Below are positions 11,964 through 22,027 of a stretch of 64,000 bases of DNA, one piece after another. The first letter of the stretch is position 1, and every line of letters begins with the position of its first letter. Made by a program: the position numbers and the translations under genes. The notes below the pieces were generated by a model, which worked only from the letters and a program-made list of their open reading frames with translations, was not told where the DNA came from and made no database searches. Source of the DNA: Corythucha ciliata (lineage: Eukaryota; Arthropoda; Insecta; Hemiptera; Tingidae); NCBI GenBank assembly GCA_038030265.1, contig CM075943.1, positions 25,110,001 to 25,174,000 of the forward strand. Direction: 5' to 3'.

Positions 11964-12307
11964 CAAAGTCATATGGAAAACCAAGTCCTCAGACTCGAGG
12001 AAAAAAATGTTTTTTATTTTGGGTTGGGATTTTTGCTCCCGTTAAGAATAAAAAAGGAGAAAACCCGCCAAATACAAAATTATTATATTTATTTTCGGTT
12101 TGAAGTTGTAGCGTGATATCTATCTTGATACCATATGTTTTTTCCAACACTTAACTTTTGTAGAATTTTTGAATTTAGCGGGTGATCTACTTTCATAGTA
12201 GAGCAGCGCAACGTATCGGGAGCAAAAATCCCAATTCACGAACCGCTTCATTTTTTTAACATACAAATAATACAAAGTTTAATGACTTGGTTTTCCATAT
12301 GACTTTG
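11964..12307 (+). mobile_element. hAT-type MITE, CAAAGTCATATGG family, copy B
   Basis: This 344-bp element has near-perfect ends CAAAGTCATATGGAAAACC and GGTTTTCCATATGACTTTG. It is flanked by GGACGAAC (11956-11963) and GGATGAAC (12308-12315), an 8-bp duplication with one mismatch. It closely matches copy A (inverted) and the simple parts of copy C. Confidence 0.9.
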
Positions 12308-12315
12308 GGATGAAC

Positions 12316-13539
12316 ATTCAAATCGGTAGCATTGCCAATTTTTGACCGTAAATAAGCTAAAATTCATAGTTTCCTGTCTTAATTTCGTTAAAACCTGTTA
12401 GCAAGTTTTAACGAGGCGGTGATTTTTTCATTTTCCGCTCTAGTTGCGTCATAAAGCAACCCGTCAATTTTGGAGGATATGTCGAAATTATGTCAGCGAA
12501 AGGGAAGTAAAGTAGAAATTACGATTAGTCCACCGATCACCAGACTAGATTTGATTTTCAATTGAAATTCTCCATCTAATGAATGATGAAATTCTCTATC
12601 TGTTTTTTGCGCGAGTTGTCTTTTAAAATTCTGTTAATTACTCCGGCGTTTTCCAATTAATACATCCGTGAAGTTTTGTGGATCCGGAGTATTATATGTG
12701 GGCTGGTCGCTCGTTTTTATCCCTTTTCATTTTCAATTTTCAACTTTGTGTTGGTCTCCGTTAGTCACACTGGTGTATGGTGGCTGAGGGCCTTCCTGTT
12801 TGACGCGGATCTTGACTTTCGCCTTTGGGAGGTGCTGCCGTTGATTGCTGTTCCAGCGTCAATGTTGCTGCTCCTGCGCTGTGAGGTGGTTAAGGCTCTA
12901 GCAACGTCTCTAATGGTTGACCTTGAGGACACATACCTATCTAGCCACTGAAAGAACAGACCCAGAATACAGGGGCATTGGTAGGAATTTGTCCTAGGGG
13001 GGGGATCAGATTGAAATCTCGTTATGACGGGGGGAAGGGGGCATTTAACATTTTACCCATCATCCTAGGAGCTAGACTACAGTTTTGGTCTTTTTCTTTA
13101 GAATGTTTAGATGTTTTTTCTATAGAAAGCGTCCTTTCATATTTATAAGCGAAAAGCTAATAATTTTCATGAAGAAGCCATACTCGAATTTAGTCCGTAA
13201 CTAGATTTTTGAATTCAGCACCCCAAAAAACAAATAAAACCGTCTTGAAAACTAAGCCGGCATTTTTTTCTTGTCCCAACTACCAAATCACTGGACTACT
13301 AGAAGCAAAGTGGGAAATTACAGTTTACACCCTAAATCCCTGATTTTCGTTAAAAAAACTCCCCACCTTTTGACGGTGAACTATCCCTGTGGCCTTTCAA
13401 TGTGTATAAGCTGTCAATTACGGCTCAGAGTATACGCCTTTGGGCAATAAACGTGACATTTTGTTCCTACAGACTAAATGGAGTGAATTGGGCTTAAAAC
13501 CACAGTGTGTCAGTGGGTTGTCCATTGAGTTTGTTGATC
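12316..13539. other. Intergenic DNA, no gene supported
   Basis: An open stretch of about 91 codons at 12676-12951 is hydrophobic but has no recognisable motif or splice context. The remainder is AT-rich and unremarkable. Confidence 0.4.
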
Positions 13540-13733
13540 TATTTATTAATAAAACATTAGACGTTTTGGCAGTAAATTCCCAGTTTCGGACCTTTTTCAG
13601 GCTGTACAGTCCATTTCTAAGTTGGGAGGGGGTAAATTTCGCATAGTTATTTTAAATTTTACGGAATAAAATCGCCAGTTTAGTGGTGAAATCTTCAGTT
13701 TTAAGGATGAAACGTAACGCCTAAAATCTGTCA
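13540..13733 (+). repeat. Segmental repeat shared with 31186-31375
   Basis: About 190 bp, including the phrase AAATTCCCAGTTTCGGACCT, recur in the same orientation at 31186-31375 with only scattered differences. The segment leads into a family-a degenerate array in both places. It has no coding content. Confidence 0.85.
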
Positions 13734-14178
13734 ATTTAGAAGTAAAATCTTCCTTTTTTGGGATAGAATAGCCAGCAGGTTTTGTTTGACAGGAAACTGT
13801 CAATTGTAGTGTAAAATCGTCATCTTTGGAGTAAAAATGGTATATTTTTAGGGTAGAATGTCAGGTTTTTGGGTAAAATCGCAAGCTTTGGGGTAACACG
13901 TCATCTTTGGCGTGTAGTAGTCAGTTTTAGGGCGAAATATTGAGTCATCTGGTAAAACCACCAGTTTTGTAGTAAAATCTTCGGTTTTGGTGCAACACGT
14001 CTGCGTGGACATGAATTCGTTAGTTTTGAGGTGAAGTCGCAGGTTTTCAAGGCAGAGTCGTCCTTTTTGGCCTAAAAACGTTTTGGGTTAAAATCTCCAG
14101 CTTTTTAGAGACATCTTCAGGGGGAGGGGGGGGGGTTAACACTTTGGCGAGAAATCGAACATTTTTATTAGTAAAATC
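13640..14178. repeat. Degenerate family-a array (GTAAAATCGTCAGTTTT-like units)
   Basis: Successive units of about 28-32 bp carry GTAAAATC followed by (G/C)(T/C)CAGTTTTGG. They drift strongly in sequence and length. The same family continues inside the inverted duplication (about 14995-15420 and its mirror) and at 31290-31375. No gene overlaps it. No element class is recognised. Confidence 0.7.
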
Positions 14179-14340
14179 GTCACTTGAGGGATAAAATCGG
14201 CAGTTTTTAATGCCGAGTGGTCTGTTTTGGAAGATCATTCGTTTTTCATCAGTTTGGGTTAAACCTGCCCCATTTTCAGGGTAATGTAATTTTGGGGTAA
14301 AGCCTTGGTGTTTAAAATCACCAGATGAGCTGTGAAATCT

Positions 14341-14992
14341 TTAAGGCCTGTTTACACGAGCAATAAAAATTGCTGCAATTCGGAAATTACTGGACAATTC
14401 TTTTCTACAAAAATTGCAGCAATATACGAAGCAATTTTCCCTCAGCGGATAGTTGAGGGATTTTGCAATCGGTATTGCAGTGAATTGCTCCATTTCTGAG
14501 CAACAAAAATGGCTCAACTTTTACTTTTAGGCATCGTTCATACTGTGGCGATACGATATCGTTTCTGCATCACTCTGACACATTTCCAGTTTTCTCTATC
14601 TGTCAAAGACGCTGTTAATTTGCGTCGGTGATGTCGAAACGATGTTGTATCGCTCTAGTATGTTCGCCACCTTAGACTACCGTTGAAAATTGTTCCTTTC
14701 TTCTTTTCCAAGCATTGTCATCCGGGCCACCCATCATCTGGTGGCCCGTGGCCAAAATTGCGGAAAACGTTATCCAGCCTCCGTGGACTTAAAAAATTGC
14801 AAAAAAGTAGTCGCCTGAATTGGACAACTCGATGCAATTATTGCATCAAGAAAAGAGGGAGTTCCGAAGAGGGAAAAAATTGCACGAAACGGGGAATTTA
14901 TTGCTGGGCAATTTTTTGGCTATTGCTGCAATTCGCTTTCGTGCAATACTTGCCTTAAAAAATTGTCCGTGTAAATGGGCCTTCAGTTGAGG
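14341..14992. mobile_element. Harbinger-like MITE AAGGCC(T)GTTTACACG (mirrored at 16188-16839)
   Basis: The ends are AAGGCCTGTTTACACGAGCA and the complement of AAGGCCCATTTACACGGACA, with subterminal repeats of AATTGC and GCAATT. The style fits PIF/Harbinger MITEs, but no clean 3-bp target duplication is visible. It encloses a second small hairpin element at 14528-14672. The mirrored copy in the other arm results from the inverted duplication, not a separate insertion. Confidence 0.6.
14528..14672. mobile_element. Small nested hairpin MITE (mirrored at 16508-16652)
   Basis: Arms of about 38 bp pair TAGGCATCGTTCATACTGTG with the complement of TAAGGTGGCGAACATACTAG, and then both read into a CGATACGATATCGTTTC-like stretch. 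It is nested in the larger AAGGCC element, so it is the younger insertion. Confidence 0.6.
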
Positions 14993-17014
14993 GGCAACAC
15001 ATCGTCGGCTTCGAGGTAAAATCGCCAGTTTTGAAGTGGATAAATATTGAGTGTAATCTTCTGTTTTGGGTTAAAAAACGTCAGTTTTGAGTTAAAAAAT
15101 GTTAGATTTTCACGTCTCTCAAGGTGCGTTTATCAGTGCACTTATTCCTCTGATAAAGTTTGGATAAGAGTGGTTGCTATGGACTTTTTTGCAAACATTA
15201 ATGTAATGTTATTCGAGAGATATCCAGTGATTGATAAACCCACCCTCAGACAAGACGTTGTTTGAAAAGTCGTACCCCCAGTATTCGAGTGTCAAGCCTT
15301 TGCTACAAAGTATCGATTTCCGGGTAAAACATTGCTAGTTTTTGGATAGACGTACAGAAATGGCTAAAACTGATAGTTTACCACGGAGATGTTAGTTTTT
15401 AAGGGGAGTTGTTCATGTGTTTCGTCGACCCCACCCCTCCAATCTTACATCGCCTACTCGGCTTTACGTATTTCTGTACAATCCTGGATTTCAAGGTCTC
15501 ATTTAAATCTTCCGGAAATTCCGCACAACCGTACGATCTTTTTTTTTTTTTTTACATTTAACCCCTAAAATAACTGTAAAACGCACATAAACGTTTACTT
15601 TGAAAATTCACACTCTTTCAATTACTTATTTAGGAAAGCAAGATCGTAAGGTTGTGCGTAATTTCCTGAAGATTTGAATGAGACCTTGAAATCCAGGATT
15701 GTACAGAAATACGTAAAGCCGAGTAGGCGATGTAAGATTGGAGGGGTGGGGTCGACGAAACACATGTACAACTCCCCTTAAAAACTAACATCTCCGTGGT
15801 AAACTATCAGTTTTAGCCATTTCTGTACGTCTATCCAAAAACTAGCAATGTTTTACCCGGAAATCGATACTTTGTAGCAAAGGCTTGACACTCGAATACT
15901 GGGGGTACGACTTTTCAAACAACGTCTTGTCTGAGGGTGGGTTTATCAATCACTGGATATCTCTCGAATAACATTACATTAATGTTTGCAAAAAAGTCCA
16001 TAGCAACCACTCTTATCCAAACTTTATCAGAGGAATAAGTGCACTGATAAACGCACCTTGAGAGACGTGAAAATCTAACATTTTTTAACTCAAAACTGAC
16101 GTTTTTTAACCCAAAACAGAAGATTACACTCAATATTTATCCACTGCAAAACTGGCGATTTTACCTCGAAGCCGACGATGTGTTGCCCCTCAACTGAAGG
16201 CCCATTTACACGGACAATTTTTTAAGGCAAGTATTGCACGAAAGCGAATTGCAGCAATAGCCAAAAAATTGCCCAGCAATAAATTCCCCGTTTCGTGCAA
16301 TTTTTTCCCTCTTCGGAACTCCCTCTTTTCTTGATGCAATAATTGCATCGAGTTGTCCAATTCAGGCGACTACTTTTTTGCAATTTTTTAAGTCCACGGA
16401 GGCTGGATAACGTTTTCCGCAATTTTGGCCACGGGCCACCAGATGATGGGTGGCCCGGATGACAATGCTTGGAAAAGAAGAAAGGAACAATTTTCAACGG
16501 TAGTCTAAGGTGGCGAACATACTAGAGCGATACAACATCGTTTCGACATCACCGACGCAAATTAACAGCGTCTTTGACAGATAGAGAAAACTGGAAATGT
16601 GTCAGAGTGATGCAGAAACGATATCGTATCGCCACAGTATGAACGATGCCTAAAAGTAAAAGTTGAGCCATTTTTGTTGCTCAGAAATGGAGCAATTCAC
16701 TGCAATACCGATTGCAAAATCCCTCAACTATCCGCTGAGGGAAAATTGCTTCGTATATTGCTGCAATTTTTGTAGAAAAGAATTGTCCAGTAATTTCCGA
16801 ATTGCAGCAATTTTTATTGCTCGTGTAAACAGGCCTTAAAGATTTCACAGCTCATCTGGTGATTTTAAACACCAAGGCTTTACCCCAAAATTACATTACC
16901 CTGAAAATGGGGCAGGTTTAACCCAAACTGATGAAAAACGAATGATCTTCCAAAACAGACCACTCGGCATTAAAAACTGCCGATTTTATCCCTCAAGTGA
17001 CCTTGAAGTTACCT

Positions 17015-17210
17015 TGAAAATTCACACTCTTTCAATTACTTATTTAGGAAAGCAAGATCGTAAGGTTGTGCGTAATTTCCTGAAGATTTGAATGAGACCT
17101 TGAAATCCAGGATTGGTACAGAAATAAGGCGATAATTTACGTAACGCGGAGTTTGAGAGGTATGATCGGAGGGGGTCGAGGAAATACATGTTCAACTCCC
17201 CCTTAATGGA
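17015..17210 (+). repeat. Direct repeat of the palindrome centre
   Basis: 17015-17125 repeats 15600-15715 nearly base for base (GAAAATTCACACTCTTTCAA onward) in the same orientation. From 17126 to 17210 it continues as a diverged relative of the following segment. It sits immediately outside the right arm of the inverted duplication. Confidence 0.85.
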
Positions 17211-18150
17211 TTACGGCCACCTTTTTTTCTGTAGGCCAAAATTACCTCACAAGATTCTGTTTTTCGTGTTGAATGGATGTTTCAGGATTTTGGAATGAAA
17301 CATCCACTTTGTTAGCTGCTTGGGAGGTTCAAGTGTAATTTTTTCCCCTTCACACAACCATATTCCGGAGTAATACGTCCAGCTTTTTACTTATAATGGC
17401 CCGCTGGATCCACTACTATTCGATTTTTTCCCTTTGCGCACACAACCTTGAGATACCTTCTCTATTACTTATTAAATTCTTATTATTAAAGGGTTGAAAA
17501 TGAGCCTTAAGCGATGTTGTTAGTTGGGCTGATCCCTCGACACCAAAGCAGCCTAGCAATAAGGTCCGTGTGCTTCGAGAGACTCTTCACTCTTCCCTTT
17601 GGACTTCAGTGATGTCGATTCTGTGATCTTCGTTTGCGGAAAAATTCGGACCCCTGAGAACAAGATAAAGCAATGCGGCCAACTACGCTGAAATGCCAGT
17701 GAGAACCCTTCAACTGCTCGTCTGATCGTTCATAATCGCGTGGTTGATTCTTCCATGTTGTGCCATTTTTTCGATGTGTGCTGGACGTGGTTAATGAGTG
17801 CCTCTGACAATTGTTAATTGCGTTAGCGACCCAAAGCAAAAATCAGCGTTTCGCAATGTCGTTGTCATCAGCCAACAGTCTTGTCTCTATAGCGGGCCAT
17901 TGAGGTCCACCTGCACCGAGGCTCCTCTTTCATCTTAGGACCCAATGGGCTCCGATAATTGTGCCTCGACCGTCCGCAAAAAGTTTAGAGCAGCCGCTGA
18001 AACCGAGCCAATGCGGTCATAAACGCTTGAAACATGGGCGTAGCCAGCGGGGGGCAGGCGTGGGCTGTTGCCCTCCCCTGGAATCAAAAACGCAGATTTC
18101 GTGGGGCAGCTGCCCACCCCCAAAATTCCAAAAATATCTTCCCTGATCTG
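17211..18150. other. Intergenic; part related to 29600-29860
   Basis: No gene is supported. About 17600-17910 shares diverged but ordered phrases with 29600-29860, for example GCTGGACGTGGTTAATGAGT versus GCTGGAGGTGGTTTATGAGT. Both copies neighbour a GGGCGTAGCCAGC-type phrase and degenerate arrays, which suggests an old dispersed repeat. Confidence 0.4.
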
Positions 18151-18179
18151 GCTAACAGAAACACAAGTTTATTATATTT

Positions 18180-19080
18180 CGCTCCATAAAACCATTTTTG
18201 TGGATTTTTCTCACTAAAAAAACAACACATTTTCGCACATCGGTTTCACCAAAAATCAAAAATTCGCGGATGTTTGTTGCTGACAAACCGATCTCGAGGG
18301 TAGGTTTAACTTGGAAAGCGATTTTGCTGTTTTTTCGCAATAAAATCCCATTTTCGCAAGGTTCGACGCGCAATTTCGTGAGTTTGGGTTAGCTCAAATC
18401 GTGTTTAGCCAGACTTACGGTGGGAGGGAAATTGCCAGCTCTGTTTACCGTCTCAGGTCTAAAATTTAAAGTTCAGCTGCAAAAGTATCGCTTGCCGGGT
18501 TGGGAGGGAAATCCGAAATAGAAGGCTACAAACGATAGGTTTCCAGCAGATATTTATTTTTTGACGGATAGTGGCCGTTTCTGTGCAAATTTAGTCTCTG
18601 ATGACCGTGAATTGACGCGATTCTAACCTCCAGATCCTGTTAGAAACCTGAAAAAAGGCAATGGTTCATCTGTTATTTTCGCCGTTGAATCTGCCTACAG
18701 GTGGATCCAGTTTTTCCTCAAGAGGAGTTGCACAGAATCCCTCCCCCCATTTAACTCGTGAATGAGCACTATTTGTAGCGTCGAATTGACGTTTTTCTTT
18801 AATTTTAGGTGAAACTGAGTGCTTTTTCTCAATTCTACCTCGAACTATAGCCTATTTTCTTCATTTTAACTGTAAATAGGCCCCAAAAAACCGTGAAATA
18901 AAGCATTTTTGATTTACTATTTTAATTACGACCAGCACTTGGCATCGCCTATAAACCGCGAATAGGTGCGTTATTTCAATTTCAGCCGCAAAAGAACAGT
19001 TTTTCCTCAATGTAACCTGTAAATGAACGCTATTTCTCAATTTTAGCCACGGCAATTACACAATAATCAACAAAAAACTA
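18180..19080. repeat. Degenerate arrays, family c then family b
   Basis: 18180-18410 holds units with AAAATC...TTTCGC phrases (family c). From about 18580 to 19080 the units read roughly CTCAATTTTAGCCGTGAATGAGCGC (family b), spaced about 30-60 bp. A longer motif, CACTTGGCATCGC...CCGCGAAT, has relatives at about 28935 and 29345, which suggests higher-order units. No gene is present. Confidence 0.65.
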
Positions 19081-19465
19081 AGACAATTTTGTCAATTCAT
19101 TTTCCCTCAATGAGGAAGTTTCACATTTTCCAAAAATATTTGTTTTCGATTAGGCACATCAATCCTTCCACGTAAATAAATAAATAAAAATTATAAACCC
19201 TTCAGAAATATTTTTTATTTCTCGACAAAAGTCGGCATATTTGAAATCCCGCCAAAACGAACATTTTCCTCAACGTAATCGTCGTTGTATTCTCTGTCCT
19301 TTTCATGCCTCTAAATAGCTCATCTGTTTATCCTCCACTACATATTTTATTATTGGAGAGCTCTAGTAGAAAATGCGTCGGGGAAGTTTCGAGTCATAAT
19401 AAACCTTATCGCCTTATCATCAACCCCTAGGACAGTTTGACATTATTGAAGTATAGTGTAAGTAG

Positions 19466-19600
19466 TGGTGTTCACAAGCTCTTTGTTAACGTTTTGTGAA
19501 GTCTATGGAGCCAAACAAATTTACTCCCTCGAAAAATGAATCATTTTTATAGGTTGCATAGACACCACACAACACAAACATAGAGTTTGTGAACAGGGCC
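19466..19600. mobile_element. Small hairpin MITE beside the foldback element
   Basis: The ends GGTGTTCACAAGCTCTTTGTT and AGAGTTTGTGAACAGGGCC pair imperfectly. It separates a TATAGTGTAA motif (about 19452) from the foldback arm at 19610. The matching TTACACTATA lies right next to the opposite arm at 21668, so this small element appears inserted at the foldback's edge. Confidence 0.5.
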
Positions 19601-19609
19601 TTATAGTTC

Positions 19610-21662
19610 GAGAGCTAGCGACAGTCCAATTCAACCGGAATAACATAGTCACCGAATGTGTGCAAAATGATGGCATTTGACCCCCTATTTACGAGTCCGG
19701 AAGTCTGCCATGCTGTATCTGGGGCCTAAGGATTTTATAGCTAATTAAAGTCCTTAATTTGGGACATGAATTTAACCAGAAGAACACAGTCCCGAAACTA
19801 GTCTCATTCGAAAGGTTTTATGAAGCTGATTACGAATATGATCGTCTGCCGCCGTCTGCCTGGGGCGTTTGCCCTCTGTGGCTCGCCAAACTCACGTAAT
19901 TCGGTTAATTTTGATTAACCGGAAGAACATAGTCCTGAAACTGGTCTTATTCGATAGGATTTATGGAGATGATTACAAACAAAATCGTCTGCCGGCGTCT
20001 GCCTGGAGCATTTGCCCTTGGTGGCCAGTAAACTCCTTAAATCAGGGGTATTTATTAGCCGGATAAACTAAGTACGGAGAATGGTCTTTTGCGACACGTT
20101 TCATGTGGCTGAATACGAAAGTGATCGTCTGCCGGTGTCTGCCTGGGGCACTTGCCCTTAGTGACCAGTCAAACTACACCGGAGGAAAATGATTAACCGG
20201 AAGAACATAGTCCTGAAACCAGACTCATTCGAAAGGTTTCACGGAGCTGATTACGAATATGATCGTCTGCCGCCGTCTGCCTGGGGCATTTGCCCTCTGT
20301 GGCTCGCCAAACTCACGTAATTCGGTAAATTTTAATTAACCGGAAGAACACAGTCCTGAAACTGGTCTTATTCGATAGGATTTATGGAGATGATTACAAA
20401 TATAATGGTTTGCCGGCGTCTGCCTGGGGCATTTGCTCTCTGCGGCTCGTCAAACTCACGTAATTCGGTAGTTTTTAAATAAGTGAGGAGCACAGTCCTG
20501 TAACTGGTCCTATTCGATAGGTTTTAAGGATATGATTACAAATGTAATAGTCTTCCGGCGTCTGCCTGGAGCATTTGCCCTCGGTGGCCAGTAAACTCCT
20601 TAAATCAGGGATATTAATTAACCGCAAGAACTAGGTCCGAAGAATGGTCTTTTGCGACACGTTTCATGTGGCTGAATACGAAAATGATCGTCTGCCTGGG
20701 GCACTTGCCCTTAGTGACCAGTCAAACTGCACCGGAGGAAAATGATTAACCGGAAGAACATAGTCCTGAAACATAGACCATTCTCCGGACTTAGTTCATC
20801 CGGTTAATTAATGCCCCTGATTTAAGGATTTACTGGCCACCGAGGGCAAATGCTCCAGGCCGATGCCGGCAGACCATTGTATTTGCAATCATCTCTATAA
20901 ATCCTATCGAATAAGACCAGTTTCAGGACTGTGTTCTTCCGGTTAATTAAAATTTACCGAATTACGTGAGCTTGGCGAGCCACAGAGGGCAAATGCCCCA
21001 GGCAGACAGCGGCAGACGATCATATTCGTAATCAGCTCCGTGAAACCTTTCGAATGAGACTGGTTTCAGGACTATGTTCTTCCGGTTAATCATTTTCCTC
21101 TGGTGCAGTTTGACTGGTCACTAAGGGCAAGTGCCCCAGGCAGACACCGGCAGACGATCACTTTCGTATTCAGCCACATGAAACGTGACGCAAAAGACCA
21201 TTCTCCGGACTAGGTTCATCCGGTTGATTAATGCCCCTGATTTAAGGAGTTTACTGGCCACCGAGGGCAAATGCTCCAGGCAGACGATTTTATTTGTAAT
21301 CATCTCCATAAATCCTATCAAATAAGACCAGTTTCAAGACTATGTTCTTCCGGTTAATCAAAATTCACCGAATTACGTGTTTTTGGAGAGCCGCAGAGGG
21401 CAAATGCCCCAGGCAGACGGCGGCAGACGATCATATTCGTAATCAGCTTCATAAAACCTTTCGATTGAGACCAGTTTCGGGACTATGTTCTTCTGGTTAA
21501 ATTCATGTCCCAAATTAAGGACTTTAATTAGCTATAAAATCCTTAGGCCCCAGATACAGCATGGCAGACTTCCGGACTCGTAAATAGGGGGTCAAATGCC
21601 ATCATTTTGCACACATTCGGTGACTATGTTCTTCCGGTTGAATGGGACTGTCGCCAGCTCTC
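19610..21662. mobile_element. Foldback-type element with about 140-bp internal monomers
   Basis: The outer arms pair over about 200 bp, starting GAGAGCTAGCGACAGTCC. Inside, each arm is a tandem array of about 140-bp monomers. Each monomer contains CCGGAAGAACATAGTCCTGA, a GATTACAAA-like block, and GTCTGCC with CTGCCTGG(G/A)GCATTTGCCC. Orientation flips near 20772. The left arm has about seven monomers and the right about six, in mixed subtypes. The structure is like Foldback elements: long inverted repeats made of tandem subrepeats and no transposase. I find no clear target duplication. Confidence 0.8.
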
Positions 21663-21679
21663 GGTCTATTACACTATAA

Positions 21680-22027
21680 TTTCTCTAGAAACTTCGCTCA
21701 ACTATCAATTTACGTAACGGCGGTCCGAGAAGCATATATTGAAGGAAGTTCAAAAATGAATTATTTGGAATTAATGTAAGTCGCAACTCACGATTTAGTA
21801 GCAGCTAGCTAGAGTCAATGGCTATAAATTCGCAATAAACACCAATTTTTCCGGAGAGGGAAGTTGTGAAGGCTGACGCCATCCTTCGTTCCCAAGTGGC
21901 AACCAAAAACACATCGATCCTACCTGATTCCGTCAACCGAAACGTTCGTTTTAGATGCAGGTCACATTAAGACGTGATTGTCATCCTTTTGCAACACAAT
22001 TCGAGCAAATGAAAACTAATTACAAAA
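21680..22027. other. Intergenic DNA, nothing recognised
   Basis: No gene, repeat or hairpin stands out between the foldback element and R2 copy 2. Confidence 0.4.

Larger units (their letters stand above)
14179..17001. repeat. Large recent inverted duplication (1.4-kb arms)
   Basis: Positions pair so that coordinates sum to 31180. 14179 pairs with 17001 and the centre is near 15590. From 14179 to about 15480 the arms are almost identical. I see single differences, for example near 15034/16146 and 15413/15767. The inner 60 bp of each arm are only moderately alike and flank a spacer at about 15550-15640. Open frames of 72 and 91 codons appear twice only because the DNA is mirrored. Part of the centre recurs downstream at 17015-17210, which points to fold-back template switching or an assembly artefact. 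Confidence 0.95.

Noticed and set aside
14683..14958. 91-codon frame, identical to one at 16222-16497 on the other strand
   Set aside because: It is duplicated only because it lies in the inverted duplication, and it spans a MITE rich in AATTGC repeats.
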